A stretch of 64,000 nucleotides of DNA from Devosia sp. YR412 (GTDB lineage: Bacteria > Pseudomonadota > Alphaproteobacteria > Rhizobiales > Devosiaceae). Position numbers and translations under genes: made by a program. The DNA is taken from contig NZ_FOFL01000005.1 in the NCBI RefSeq assembly GCF_900110945.1, positions 62,001 through 126,000 on the forward strand, written 5' to 3'. Below, in pieces: positions 10,645 to 21,758 of this stretch. Numbering within the stretch: the stretch's first letter is position 1; every line of letters begins with the position of its first letter. The notes below the pieces were generated by a model, which saw nothing but the letters and a program-made list of their open reading frames with translations, did not search any database and was not told the origin of the DNA.

Positions 10645-12176
10645 ATCAATTCTGGGGCGTCGATGCCGATCCCACCGCGCAGGGCCGCATCAAGGGTGCC
10701 AAGCCCGTCGCCGTGCTCGACATCGGCTCCAACTCCGTCCGCCTAGTGGTCTATGAACGCCACGCCCGGGCGCTGACGCCGCTCTACAACGAAAAATCCG
10801 CCTGCGCTCTCGGGCGTGGCGTGGGCCAGACCGGGCGCCTCGCCGACGCCAACATGGCCCAGGCGCTGGAAGCGATCAAACGTTTCGCGCTTGTGGCGCG
10901 CATGATGCGGGTCGGCAAGGTGCATGTGCTGGCCACCTCGGCCGTGCGCGACGCCGCCAACCGGCAGGAATTCGTCGATGCCGTCGAGGCCTTAATGGAG
11001 AGCAAGGTCAATGTGCTGAGCGGCGAGCAGGAGGCCCATTTCGCCGCCCTTGGCGCCGTTGCCGGCATTCCGGGCTTTCATGGGGTCGTCGGCGACCTCG
11101 GCGGCGGCAGCCTCGAACTCTCCAGCATCAGCAATGGCAGCGATACCGACGGCGTTTCCTTTGAGCTGGGCGTCATTCGCCTGCAGGACGACAGCAAGAG
11201 CGCGCCGCCCCGGGCCGCCACCATCGTCCGCGAGCAACTGGAGAAATCCGGCCTCACCAAGACGCAGTGCGGCCTGTCCTTCGCTGCCATCGGCGGCACC
11301 TGGCGCTCGCTGGCCAAGATGCACCAGATCGTCTCGGGCTACCCGCTGCGCATGGTGCAGCACTATGTCGTGCCGGCCGCCGAGATGATCGCCTTCTGCG
11401 AGACCATTGTCGGCGCCAGTTCTCTCAAGGGCTATGACGGCTCCGAGCATGTCAGCTCGTCGCGCCGTGAACTGGTGCCCTTCGGCGCTGCCGTGATGAT
11501 GGAAGTTCTCAAAGCCGGCCAGTTTGCCGATGTGGTCTTCTCGGCGCTCGGCGTGCGTGAAGGCTATCTCTATGGCCTGCTCGACAAGCGCGAACAGGCG
11601 ATCGATCCGCTGATCCAGGGCTCGGAAGAGCTCTCGGTGCTGCGCTCGCGCTCACCCGCCCATGCCAATGACCTGATCGAATTCACTGGCCAGTTCCTGA
11701 CCGCATCCGGAACCGCCGAAACGGCTGACGACGCCCGCCTGCGCACTGTTGCCTGCCTGCTCTCCGACATCGGCTGGCGCGCCCATCCCGACTATCGCGG
11801 CCCGCAAAGCGTCGACGCCGTCGCCTATGGGTCGCTGAGCGGCGTCGACCACCCCGGCCGCGCCTTCCTCGCCCAGGTCATTGCCGTGCGCTATGACGGC
11901 CTCAAGAGCAAGACCGCGGCACCGCTGGCCGGTCTGAGCTCAGCCGACCTGACGGCCCGCGCAAGGCTGATCGGCGCCATGTTCCGCGTCGCCTATCCCA
12001 TGTCCGCCGCCATGCCCGGCATCCTGCCACGCATCCGCTTCGAAGTGGACGGCGACGCCCTTTCCCTGGTCTTGCCCAGCGACCTGACCTTCCTCAACGG
12101 CGAACACTTGCGCAGCCGACTGGAACAGTTCGCCAATGTGGCAGGCTTCAAGAGTTCGGCGGTGCGGGTGGGATAG
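10641..12176 (+). CDS. ppx: exopolyphosphatase, Ppx/GppA family
   Basis: A 511-residue Ppx/GppA phosphatase that removes terminal phosphate from polyphosphate, and possibly acts on pppGpp. The ASKHA-fold phosphate loops are visible: [14 protein letters not shown] near residue 27 and [13 protein letters not shown] near 150. A C-terminal HD-like helical region follows. The TTG start at 10641 overlaps the ppk stop (TTGA), which argues for translational coupling. The last 29 bases also encode, in antisense, the tail of the hepT reading frame, so an element was inserted immediately after this gene. Distinction from GppA rests on linkage to ppk. Confidence 0.93.
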   Translation: MNQFWGVDADPTAQGRIKGAKPVAVLDIGSNSVRLVVYERHARALTPLYNEKSACALGRGVGQTGRLADANMAQALEAIKRFALVARMMRVGKVHVLATSAVRDAANRQEFVDAVEALMESKVNVLSGEQEAHFAALGAVAGIPGFHGVVGDLGGGSLELSSISNGSDTDGVSFELGVIRLQDDSKSAPPRAATIVREQLEKSGLTKTQCGLSFAAIGGTWRSLAKMHQIVSGYPLRMVQHYVVPAAEMIAFCETIVGASSLKGYDGSEHVSSSRRELVPFGAAVMMEVLKAGQFADVVFSALGVREGYLYGLLDKREQAIDPLIQGSEELSVLRSRSPAHANDLIEFTGQFLTASGTAETADDARLRTVACLLSDIGWRAHPDYRGPQSVDAVAYGSLSGVDHPGRAFLAQVIAVRYDGLKSKTAAPLAGLSSADLTARARLIGAMFRVAYPMSAAMPGILPRIRFEVDGDALSLVLPSDLTFLNGEHLRSRLEQFANVAGFKSSAVRVG

Positions 12177-12508
12177 ATGCGATCATCGCATCGATGACGG
12201 CTTCGAGCGGGTCGAGGTCGTCGGAATAGATAGCCCAGATGGCTTCGAATTCTTCCCGATGGTAGGCATGCCGCAGGATGTCGCCGGTCCCGACGACGCT
12301 GCGCCATGGAATGCTGGCACCAAAGGTCGTCTTCATTTCGCCGGGGATATGCTTTGAAGCTTCACTGATAATCTCGACACATCGTTCAGTCGCCAATCGA
12401 GTGATCTTGTCTGCGACGGCATCTTCGAACGTCCTGTCGTTCAACAGTTCGCGGATCGTGGAGATGGCATTTTTTGATATCGTTCAGACGCTCTTGCAAT
12501 GAGCGCAT
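12148..12508 (-). pseudogene. hepT: HepT-like HEPN ribonuclease toxin, frameshifted
   Basis: HepT is the HEPN-fold RNase toxin partner of MntA. The ATG at 12508 directly follows the mntA stop codon and gives MRSLQERLNDIKK. In this frame the similarity then ends, while the frame one base over continues NAISTIRELLNDRTFEDAV and runs to the family core ERCVEIISEASKHIP, IPWRSVVGTGDILRHAYH. The switch lies in a run of six A (T run at 12470-12475); removing one base restores 119 codons plus stop. The HEPN motif keeps His and Tyr (RHAYH), but the usual preceding Arg is Gly. The tail SIPPAPPNS is antisense to the ppx 3' end, so the native stop seems lost. Either a real pseudogene or a homopolymer sequencing error. 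Confidence 0.8.
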
Positions 12509-12814
12509 CTAGAACACCGGAATGGCATCAAGAAGAATGCGGTCAATGAAGTCATCAGGCGTATAGCGCCTCACCACCACGCTGGACTCAAGTCCAAGGC
12601 GATCTTCGATATGGCCATAAACGCCAGCCATATCAAAAAGCGAGAACTTACGATCTGGGTCGACGTCGATCAGAACATCGACATCGCTATCCGCCCGGTT
12701 ATCACCGCGTGCACGGGATCCGAAGAGCTGCATATGAAAAACGCCATCACGCTCCAGTATCGGCTGAAGCGCGGCCAGTTCCTTCAAAAGATCTTCGCGG
12801 CCAATGTCTCGCAT
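12509..12814 (-). CDS. mntA: MntA-type nucleotidyltransferase antitoxin
   Basis: A 101-residue minimal nucleotidyltransferase. GSRARG at residues 32-37 and the two-aspartate metal site SDVDV (Asp44, Asp46) define the family. MntA antitoxins neutralise HepT by attaching AMP residues to a tyrosine beside the HEPN active site. The frame is intact, and the TAG stop is immediately followed by the ATG of hepT, the standard order for this toxin-antitoxin type. The pair is wedged between ppx and rnd, genes that are normally neighbours in rhizobia, so it was probably acquired. Confidence 0.88.
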   Translation of the reverse strand: MRDIGREDLLKELAALQPILERDGVFHMQLFGSRARGDNRADSDVDVLIDVDPDRKFSLFDMAGVYGHIEDRLGLESSVVVRRYTPDDFIDRILLDAIPVF

Positions 12815-12858
12815 GCCACAAGAATAGCAGCCGCAAGTGACATTGCCAATTCGTCCGG

Positions 12859-14028
12859 CTATTCCGCCGGCGTCGCGTCCTTCACCGAAATCTCCACCAC
12901 GCCCTTACGGGTCGCGACGAGGCCGATGCGACCATGCTTGATGTCCAGCGCCTTGTCGCCGAACAGCTTGCGACGCCAGCCCTTGAGCGCCGGCACGTCG
13001 GCATCGTCATCCAGCACCAGCGCATCGATATCGTCCGAGGTCGCCAGAATCCGCGCGGCAACCCCATGCTGCTCGGCCACCGACTTCAGCAGCACTCGGA
13101 TCAGGTCACCCACGGCGCCCTTGGGTGACGGGCCTCGATAGCGCTCCGGCATGATCGGCAGGTCGGCCTTGCCGATCTCTTCAACGCCCCTGAGCAAGGC
13201 CATGATCTCGGCGGCGGCCGAACTACGTCCGAAACCACGCGGCACGGCGCGCAGCTTCTCAAACGCATCCGGCGTCAGCGGTCGCTGCTGCGCCAGTTCG
13301 AACAGCACATCGTCCTTGAGCACGCGGCTGCGTGGCTGGTCGCCATCCTGCGCGCGCTTCTCTCGCCAGGCAGCGAGCTTCTTGAGCGCCGCCAGATCGC
13401 GCGGGCGGTTGATCTTCATCTTAAGGCGTTCCCACGCCTGTTCGGGCTGCACCACATAGGTATCGATGCTGCGCAGCACGCCGAGCTCGTCTTCTACCCA
13501 GTCCCAGCGCTTGGTGGCGTCCACCTGCTTGCGCAGTTCGCGATAGATGTCGCGCAGATGCGTCACGTCGGCCACTGCGTAAAGCAGCTGCTTTTCGGTG
13601 AGGGGGCGAACGGACCAGTCGGTAAAGCGGCTCGACTTGTCGAGCTCCACATTGGTGATCGAGCGCACCAGATTGTCGTAGGAGACGCTGTCGCCAAAAC
13701 CACAAACGCTGGCAGCAATCTGCGTATCGAAGATATTGACCGGCACCTTGCCCGTCAGCTTGACGAAGATTTCGATATCCTGCCGGGCGGCGTGGAACAC
13801 CTTGGTTATGTTAGGATTGGCCAAGAGGGCAAAGAAGGAAGAAAGATCCAGCCCCGGCGCCAGCGGGTCAATCAGCACCGCCTCGTCATCGGTGGCCACC
13901 TGAACCAGGCAAAGCTTTGGCCAATAAGTGGTTTCGCGCAGGAACTCGGTATCCACCGTCACAAAGTCAAACTTGTCAGCGCGCTCGCAAAACGCCGCGA
14001 GCACATCTGTGGAAACTATGAGGTCCAT
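12859..14028 (-). CDS. rnd: ribonuclease D
   Basis: A 3'-5' exoribonuclease that trims tRNA precursors. The 389-residue protein has a DEDDy exonuclease domain: VTVDTEF (Asp26, Glu28), VFHAARQDIEIF (third Asp, about residue 85) and the YAVADVTHL motif with the catalytic Tyr/Asp near 155. An HRDC domain follows at about 205-285. The frame is open to 14181, but ATG 14028 puts the first conserved motif at its normal distance. It is transcribed away from aspS, with a 200-bp shared upstream region, and ends 44 bp before mntA. The ppx-rnd-aspS order is conserved in rhizobia apart from the toxin-antitoxin insertion. Confidence 0.95.
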   Translation of the reverse strand: MDLIVSTDVLAAFCERADKFDFVTVDTEFLRETTYWPKLCLVQVATDDEAVLIDPLAPGLDLSSFFALLANPNITKVFHAARQDIEIFVKLTGKVPVNIFDTQIAASVCGFGDSVSYDNLVRSITNVELDKSSRFTDWSVRPLTEKQLLYAVADVTHLRDIYRELRKQVDATKRWDWVEDELGVLRSIDTYVVQPEQAWERLKMKINRPRDLAALKKLAAWREKRAQDGDQPRSRVLKDDVLFELAQQRPLTPDAFEKLRAVPRGFGRSSAAAEIMALLRGVEEIGKADLPIMPERYRGPSPKGAVGDLIRVLLKSVAEQHGVAARILATSDDIDALVLDDDADVPALKGWRRKLFGDKALDIKHGRIGLVATRKGVVEISVKDATPAE

Positions 14029-14228
14029 ACCGCCGTCCGTCTCAAATTCGTCAATATTCTTCCTAGCAGGTGAGGCGGGTCCACTCCAGACCGGATTTGT
14101 TGAGTGGACAAGCAAGCTTATCGGGAGACGCCCGCGGCGCGTGCCGACGTGCCCTTTACCTTGACAAGAACCGGCTCCCATGCGCTTTTCCCGCCCTAGA
14201 TTCCGGCCTTTTTCCTAGAGTTTCGATC

Positions 14229-16019
<1,791 letters not shown>

Positions 16020-16033
16020 CCTTCGACAAGACG

Positions 16034-16070
16034 ACAAAAGGCGGCCCCACGACGGGCCGCCTTTTGTTTT
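16034..16070 (+). terminator. Rho-independent terminator after aspS
   Basis: A 14-bp perfect stem, ACAAAAGGCGGCCC with GGGCCGCCTTTTGT, loop CACGAC, followed by TTT. The A/T-flanked symmetry means it could also terminate the convergent HTH gene that ends at 16085. Confidence 0.92.
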
Positions 16071-16084
16071 GCGATCACAGCCAA

Positions 16085-16342
16085 CTATCGCGCGCCGACT
16101 GCTTCGAGTTGTTTGCTGACGACCCTGGTCTTTGGAGCCCAGTCGCGGCAGCGAATGCAAAGATCGACAATATTGGCGGCGTGAAACTTCACCATGATGT
16201 GCAGGCGATGCACTTCAACGGTTCTTGGGGAAATTCCCAGTATCGCTCCAATTCGTTTGTTGGTGTTCCCAGCCAGGATAAGGCCAAGCACTTCCTCCTC
16301 GCGCGGCGTCAGTTCGTGTTCTAGGACGATCGTTGTTTCCAT
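16085..16342 (-). CDS. LuxR-type HTH domain-only protein, 85 aa
   Basis: The whole protein is little more than a GerE/LuxR helix-turn-helix: [35 protein letters not shown] (about residues 11-45), followed by the fourth helix. No receiver or ligand-binding domain precedes it. Such HTH-only proteins can act as dimeric DNA binders or antagonise full-length LuxR/NarL regulators. The ATG at 16342 is the only sensible start. It is divergent from the EAL phosphodiesterase gene 212 bp away, so it may regulate it. Its own upstream region has relatively low GC. Confidence 0.82.
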   Translation of the reverse strand: METTIVLEHELTPREEEVLGLILAGNTNKRIGAILGISPRTVEVHRLHIMVKFHAANIVDLCIRCRDWAPKTRVVSKQLEAVGAR

Positions 16343-16554
16343 TGCTGCACCTCGACCTAAAGACTAACTTAGATAGGTGCTTTGGCTATCGGCGGTTTTA
16401 CCTACTGAGTTTTGACGAGGGCAAATCCTGCAGAGGCTATCCCAGATTTGCGTGCCGCCGGCGGGGCATTTGCAATCAGTTAATCAGCGTTAATGATCCG
16501 TTAAATGCTGGTCACTACCGATAAGACGTCAAAAGCTCTTTTCGGATTCGCGTT

Positions 16555-18156
16555 TTGAAGTCGAGATACTCTCATATCCTGACGCTGATCGGTGCGCTTC
16601 TCGCGTTCGTGCCGATTGTCGCCGTGGATTACCTGCTGGACAGCTATGTCCGCGTGAGAGAGAAAATCAATACCGAGCAATATGTTCGCTCCGTCAGTTC
16701 ACAAATCGAAATCGGTGTGAATGACGCCATCACCTCGCTGCGGCGCATTCTCGCCGAAAGCCCGTCCCTCTGTACACCGACCTTTGTCGCCAATGTGCAG
16801 CGCGAAATCGAGTCGAGCCTCAACCTCAAGCAGGTGCTGGTCGAAAATGCCGACGGCGTCCAATATTGCGACGCGGTCGGCCGCACGGTGACCTATTCAC
16901 CGCTCTCGGCCAGCCTGCCGATTCCTGGCCACACCGAGACCATAACCGTGGTCAAGCTCGGCGAAATGCCCATGCCGGCGCTCAAGATCACGCAGACGTT
17001 TGGCGAGACGCGTAGGGTTTCGGCCTTTGTGCCGCTGGTCGGCCAGACGCAGGGCGGGCTGGCGCAGGGCATTGCCAATGCGGCGATGATGCAGATCGAG
17101 CTGACCAATGGCACATCGGTCCTGGCGATTGGCGACACCACGGCCTTCGAGCGCCGCGATGCTGCTGCCGACTTTATCTACGCCCAGGGTTTCGCCGGCG
17201 AGCTGCCGCTCAAGGTCGAATATGCCATTCCCTTTGCCATGGCGCGCGCCAGCTATTCCGACCTCGACGTCAGCTTTACTGTCATCGCCTGCATCATGAG
17301 TGCGGCCTTCCTGATCCTGTCGTTGAACTATGTGCGCCGCTCGCGCGTGCCGGCCTTCGACCTCGAACGCGCCATCGCTCGCGGCGAGATCAAGCCCTAT
17401 TACCAACCAGTGATCAACCTGCGCACAGGCGAGCTGATGGGCTGCGAGGTGCTGTGCCGCTGGGAGAAAAAGAACGGCCAGGTCGTGCCGCCCGGCGCCT
17501 TCATCGACTATGCCGAGGTCACCGGCCTTGCCATTCCCATGACCCTCTCGCTGATGCAGCAGGTCAAGTTCGACCTCGGCGATCTCAGCCAGATGATGCC
17601 GGACATGAAAATCTCGATCAATCTGTTCGAGGGCCATTTCCGCGACGACAGTATCGTCGAGGACGTCCAGGCGATCTTCGGCAATTCCAAGATCGGCTTC
17701 CGCCAGCTGGTGTTTGAAATCACCGAGCGCCATCCACTCGGCAATTCGCAAGTCGCCCAGACCGTTATCGCCGGCCTGCATGCCCTCGGCTGCAAGCTGG
17801 CGCTCGACGACGCCGGCACGGGCCATTCCAACCTGGCCTATATCGGCACCCTGGGCTGCGACGTTATCAAGATCGACCGCGTCTTCGTCGATATGGTCAA
17901 GCCGGGCACCACGCAGGTGCCGGTGCTCGATGGACTCATCACCATGGCCAAGGATCTTGATTGCGAGATCGTCGCCGAGGGCGTCGAGACCGAAGAACAG
18001 GCACTTTACCTGCGCGCTCGCGGCGTCATTCAAGCCCAGGGCTATATCTTCGCCCCCGCACTCAAGGTCGGCGCCTTCCGCGATCTGGCAACCGCGCTGC
18101 ACGCCACCCACGAGCCCCGCAGCCGCATCCAGAACATCGTCGCCAGCGCCGCCTAA
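16555..18156 (+). CDS. CSS-motif EAL-domain c-di-GMP phosphodiesterase
   Basis: A 533-residue membrane-anchored phosphodiesterase predicted to hydrolyse c-di-GMP. A membrane helix at about residues 8-30 and another at 242-260 bracket a periplasmic CSS-type sensor with paired cysteines (SLCTPTF, VQYCDAVG); in this family a redox-sensitive disulphide controls activity. The cytoplasmic EAL domain (about 275-515) keeps EVLCRW, INLF, FEITERH, LDDAGTGHSNL, KIDRVFVDM and AEGVETEEQ, so it looks catalytically competent. The only in-frame start after a stop at 16522 is TTG 16555, without a clear ribosome-binding site. A HTH-only regulator gene lies divergently upstream. Confidence 0.9.
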   Translation: MKSRYSHILTLIGALLAFVPIVAVDYLLDSYVRVREKINTEQYVRSVSSQIEIGVNDAITSLRRILAESPSLCTPTFVANVQREIESSLNLKQVLVENADGVQYCDAVGRTVTYSPLSASLPIPGHTETITVVKLGEMPMPALKITQTFGETRRVSAFVPLVGQTQGGLAQGIANAAMMQIELTNGTSVLAIGDTTAFERRDAAADFIYAQGFAGELPLKVEYAIPFAMARASYSDLDVSFTVIACIMSAAFLILSLNYVRRSRVPAFDLERAIARGEIKPYYQPVINLRTGELMGCEVLCRWEKKNGQVVPPGAFIDYAEVTGLAIPMTLSLMQQVKFDLGDLSQMMPDMKISINLFEGHFRDDSIVEDVQAIFGNSKIGFRQLVFEITERHPLGNSQVAQTVIAGLHALGCKLALDDAGTGHSNLAYIGTLGCDVIKIDRVFVDMVKPGTTQVPVLDGLITMAKDLDCEIVAEGVETEEQALYLRARGVIQAQGYIFAPALKVGAFRDLATALHATHEPRSRIQNIVASAA

Positions 18157-18280
18157 GCCCGATCGCAACTTTAGTCGTACAGCACCACTGACATAGAGAC
18201 TTTTCATTGGCGTGGTTTGATGGCACCTACGCTGCCAGAAACTTAGCCAGCCGCACCAGCATGCGGGCCAGGAGGACTCT

Positions 18281-20566
18281 GTGACGACCGACGTCAACGA
18301 ACAGCGCAAGGCCCTGCGCGAAGCGGCGCTGCATTTCCATGAATTCCCCAAGCCCGGCAAGCTGGAAATCCAGCCGACCAAGCCGCTCGGCAACCAGCGC
18401 GATCTGGCGCTGGCCTATTCGCCGGGCGTCGCCGCGCCTTGCGAGGAAATCGCCGAAAACCCGGATTCGGTCTCGAAATACACCTCGCGCCAGAACCTTG
18501 TCGCCGTCATCTCTAACGGCACCGCCGTGCTCGGCCTCGGCAATATCGGCGCGCTGGCCAGTAAGCCGGTGATGGAAGGCAAGGCAGTCCTCTTCAAGAA
18601 GTTCGCCGGCATTGACGTCTTCGATCTCGAGATCGACGAAACCGATCCGCAGAAATTCATCGACGCCGTGGCGCCGCTGTGGCCGACCTTTGGCGGCATC
18701 AATCTCGAAGACATCCGCGCGCCAGACTGTTTCGAGATCGAGGAAACCCTACGCGCCCGCATGCCGATCCCGGTGTTCCATGACGACCAGCATGGCACCG
18801 CCATCATTGTCGGCGCCGCTGTGCTCAACGGGCTGGAGCTCAAAGGCAAAAAGATCGAGGACGTCAAAATCTGCGCCTCCGGGGCAGGGGCCGCCGCCAT
18901 TGCCTGCCTCAACGTGCTGGTCGCCTTGGGCGCCAAGCATGAAAATATCTGGGTCGCCGACAAGGATGGCCTCGTCACCCACAAGCGCAATGACGTCAAC
19001 GACAAGTGGCGCGGCCAGTATCGCCGCCAGTCCGAAGCCACCACTTTGGCCGAGGTCATCGATGGTGCTGACGTCTTCCTCGGCCTGTCGGCTGCCGGTG
19101 CGCTGAAGCCCGAAATGCTGCTCAAGATGGCCCCCAAGCCGCTGATTCTGGCGCTGGCCAATCCGAACCCGGAAATCACGCCGGAACTGGCCAAGGCGAC
19201 CCGTCCCGATGCTATGATCTGCACCGGTCGCTCGGACTATGCCAATCAGGTCAACAACGTCCTCTGCTTCCCCTTCATCTTCCGCGGTGCGCTCGACGTC
19301 AGTGCCACCACGATCAACGAAGAGATGAAGCTGGCCGCCGTTCGCGCCATCGCCAAGCTGGCGCATGAGCCGGGCCTTGAAGTCTCGCCCTCCGGCGCCC
19401 CGGCGGTGTTCGGTCCCGACCACATCATTCCCAACCCCTTCGATCAGCGGCTGATTCTGCGCATTGCCCCCGCCGTGGCGCGGGCCGCCATGGAATCCGG
19501 CGTCGCCAAGAAGCCGATCACCGACTGGAACGCCTATCAGGACAGCCTGAACCGCTTCGTCTTCCGCTCGGGCCTCGTGATGAAGCCGATCATCGATCGC
19601 GCCCAGGGCCAGAACAAGCGCATCGCCTTTGCCGATGGCGAAGACGAGCGCGTGTTGCGCGCCACTCAGGTGCTGCTCGAAGAGCGCATTGCCCGCCCGA
19701 TCCTGATCGGCCGCCCGGCCGTCATCGAGCAGCGCATCGAGCGCTTCGGCCTCAACCTGCGCCCCGGTACGGACTTCGAGATCATCAATCCCGAAGACGA
19801 TCCGCGCTATCGCGACTATGTCACGCTGTTCCATTCGCTGGTCGGCCGTGACGGCGTCACCCCCGACACCGCCCGGCAGGTGGTTCGTACCAATACCACC
19901 GTCATCGGTGCGCTGGCGGTCAAGCGCGGCGAAGCCGATGCGCTGATCTGCGGCCTCCAGGGGCGCTTCATCAAGCATGTCCGCGACATCCGCTCAGTGA
20001 TCGGCCTGCAGGATGGCGTGGCCGATGCGTCGGCCCTCTCCATGCTAATCATGCCGCGCGGCGCCTTTTTCCTCGCCGACACCTATGTGAACCCGGACCC
20101 GACGCCCGACGAGATCGTTGGCATCGCGCTGCAGGCCCGTAACCACCTCAAGCGCTTCAATATCGAGGCCAGGGTTGCACTGTTGAGCTATTCCAACTTC
20201 GGCTCGCGTGACGGCGATAGCGCCTTCAAGATGCGCGAGGCCTATAACAAGCTCAAGGCCGTGGCCCCGGACATGATCGTCGAAGGCGAAATGCAGGGCG
20301 ATCTGGCGCTCAGCCAGGAGCTGCGCGAACGCTATGTGCCCGACAGCGTTCTCACTGGCGAAGCCAACCTCTTGATCTTCCCCAATCTCGACGCTGCAAA
20401 CCTCTCCATGACGCTGCTCAAGGAGATGAACAACGCCTTGTCGGTTGGCCCCATCCTGATGGGGCCGAAATCGCCGGCCCATATCTTGGCGCCGTCGACC
20501 ACCAGCCGCGGCATCGTCAACATGGCCGCCATTGCCGCCACTGAGTCGATCGGAACCGAAGCATGA
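18281..20566 (+). CDS. maeB: NADP-dependent malic enzyme (malic enzyme-phosphotransacetylase fusion)
   Basis: Decarboxylates malate to pyruvate, supplying pyruvate and NADPH during growth on C4 acids. The 761-residue protein has the malic enzyme part at about 1-430 ([27 protein letters not shown], the NAD(P)-binding [11 protein letters not shown]) and a phosphotransacetylase-like part at about 440-761, as in MaeB/Tme enzymes of rhizobia; the latter is usually regulatory rather than catalytic. GTG 18281 is preceded by AGGAGG at good spacing. The stop overlaps the next gene by four bases (ATGA). GGGCAGGG at 18882 encodes a Gly-Ala-Gly. Confidence 0.95.
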   Translation: MTTDVNEQRKALREAALHFHEFPKPGKLEIQPTKPLGNQRDLALAYSPGVAAPCEEIAENPDSVSKYTSRQNLVAVISNGTAVLGLGNIGALASKPVMEGKAVLFKKFAGIDVFDLEIDETDPQKFIDAVAPLWPTFGGINLEDIRAPDCFEIEETLRARMPIPVFHDDQHGTAIIVGAAVLNGLELKGKKIEDVKICASGAGAAAIACLNVLVALGAKHENIWVADKDGLVTHKRNDVNDKWRGQYRRQSEATTLAEVIDGADVFLGLSAAGALKPEMLLKMAPKPLILALANPNPEITPELAKATRPDAMICTGRSDYANQVNNVLCFPFIFRGALDVSATTINEEMKLAAVRAIAKLAHEPGLEVSPSGAPAVFGPDHIIPNPFDQRLILRIAPAVARAAMESGVAKKPITDWNAYQDSLNRFVFRSGLVMKPIIDRAQGQNKRIAFADGEDERVLRATQVLLEERIARPILIGRPAVIEQRIERFGLNLRPGTDFEIINPEDDPRYRDYVTLFHSLVGRDGVTPDTARQVVRTNTTVIGALAVKRGEADALICGLQGRFIKHVRDIRSVIGLQDGVADASALSMLIMPRGAFFLADTYVNPDPTPDEIVGIALQARNHLKRFNIEARVALLSYSNFGSRDGDSAFKMREAYNKLKAVAPDMIVEGEMQGDLALSQELRERYVPDSVLTGEANLLIFPNLDAANLSMTLLKEMNNALSVGPILMGPKSPAHILAPSTTSRGIVNMAAIAATESIGTEA

Positions 20567-20853
20567 TCCGCCACACCGTCGTCTTCACCCTCAAGCATGC
20601 CAAGGGCTCAGCGGAGGAGGGCACCTTCCTCCGCGACGCGAAGGTGCTGGCATCGATTCCGGGCGTCGAAAACTTTGAGCAGCTGCGCCAGGTCAGTCCC
20701 AAGAACGACTATAGCTTCGGCTTCTCGATGGAGTTCGCCGACCAGGCCGCCTACACCGGCTACAATGATCATCCCGATCACGTGGCCTTCGTGCAGACCC
20801 GCTGGATTCCCGAAGTCGCGGCTTTCCTTGAGATCGACTACGCGCCGATTTGA
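20563..20853 (+). CDS. Dabb-family (stress-responsive alpha/beta barrel) protein
   Basis: A 96-residue ferredoxin-like dimeric alpha/beta barrel protein. The start [11 protein letters not shown], the central SFGFSMEFADQAAYTGYNDHPDHVAFVQ and the end FLEIDYAP are typical of Dabb proteins, whose roles range from stress tolerance to small-molecule binding or cyclisation. Its ATG overlaps the maeB stop, so it is co-translated with malic enzyme. No substrate can be assigned. Confidence 0.88.
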   Translation: MIRHTVVFTLKHAKGSAEEGTFLRDAKVLASIPGVENFEQLRQVSPKNDYSFGFSMEFADQAAYTGYNDHPDHVAFVQTRWIPEVAAFLEIDYAPI

Positions 20854-21002
20854 GCCTATGGTTACCGCGCTAGCCTATTGAGCGCGTTCAAGATTGCGCT
20901 GCGGGGTGACATACGTGTGAACCCGTAGCCCGGTTGTCTCGCACTTCGTTATATGCGCTCATGAGCTGCGGTGACGACGACCAGACAACGAGAAGCACCG
21001 AG

Positions 21003-21164
21003 ATGGAGATCGTTTTTAGACGGCTCGAATCCTGGGGATTTCCAAGAGCCGGAACCGACTGGCTGAGACGCCGCAGGCTCGTGACCATCCTCGTGCTGGC
21101 GATCCTCTCCTGGGTCCTGTTCATCGGGGTGGGCGTTTTGTCCTATCGCCTGGTCTTCGGCTAG
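21003..21164 (+). CDS. small single-pass membrane protein
   Basis: A 53-residue peptide with an arginine-rich stretch (WLRRRR) followed by one hydrophobic helix of about 25 residues (VTILVLAILSWVLFIGVGVLSY). The frame is open further upstream, with alternative ATGs at 20961 and 20934; I prefer 21003 because the upstream residues have no hydrophobic or conserved character, but no start has a convincing ribosome-binding site. It lies between the Dabb gene and ftsB with about 80-150 bp on either side. No family is recognised, and it may not be expressed. Confidence 0.45.
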   Translation: MEIVFRRLESWGFPRAGTDWLRRRRLVTILVLAILSWVLFIGVGVLSYRLVFG

Positions 21165-21243
21165 CTGCCGCAAATCGGGTCCATGGCAACCCCGCGTTAA
21201 ACCCTGATCAGCCATAGTGGGCAGGTTCAGTTTTGGTTTGCCC

Positions 21244-21642
21244 ATGCCCACCCGTCTCAAACGTCCTGCTATCTGGCGCCCTTTGGCGCTGACCGTGGCA
21301 TTGCTGGGGTTTCAGGGCTATTTGGGCTTTTCCGCCATCGGCGGCCAGTTCGGCATCGAGAACAAGACCCAGATCCTGCTCGATATCGATCAGCTCAAGG
21401 GCAAGTCAGCTGCGCTTCAGGCCGAAATCGACGTCTATCGCCATCGCGCCACGCTGATGGACACCCGTCGCCTCGATCCAGATATCGTCACCGAGCGGGC
21501 GCGGGCGCTGCTGAACATGGCCAATGCCGACGATGTCATCGTTATGATTGATCCGGTGTCCGGTAAACCGCTTTCCGGTAAATTTGAAGAATTACCCGCA
21601 GATCAGTTAACTCAACTTCTCGAAGCAAATTCAATCCTTTAG
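21244..21642 (+). CDS. FtsB/DivIC-type septum formation initiator
   Basis: A 132-residue bitopic division protein. A hydrophobic segment (about residues 14-32) is followed by a coiled-coil region (ENKTQILLDIDQLKGKSAALQAEIDVYRHRATLMD), then LDPDIVTERARALLNMANADDVIVM, the typical FtsB/DivIC tail that contacts FtsL/FtsQ. A GTG at 21217 is possible, but ATG 21244 matches the family start. Its position directly before pdhA is the usual one in Hyphomicrobiales. The stop codon lies in the loop of an eight-base inverted repeat (21631-21654). Confidence 0.88.
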   Translation: MPTRLKRPAIWRPLALTVALLGFQGYLGFSAIGGQFGIENKTQILLDIDQLKGKSAALQAEIDVYRHRATLMDTRRLDPDIVTERARALLNMANADDVIVMIDPVSGKPLSGKFEELPADQLTQLLEANSIL

Positions 21643-21758
21643 ACTAGGATTGAACCCTGCCAAGGGCATTGCTTTCCGCCATTGCCTTGCACTATGATGT
21701 CGATATGTGGCCAGATCGGGCCAAGCGGCAATTCCATTCCGATGCGGAGCGTTCTCTC

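Noticed and set aside
12611..13141. 176-codon plus-strand frame across mntA and rnd
   Set aside because: Antisense to two recognised genes; low-complexity Ser/Arg-rich translation.
20867..20887. terminator after the Dabb gene (CGCGCT/AGCGCG)
   Set aside because: Stem of only six bases, long loop and no T run.
20949..21260. 103-codon minus-strand frame over the small membrane-protein gene
   Set aside because: Charged low-complexity product, no start signal; the opposite strand encodes a clear hydrophobic helix instead.
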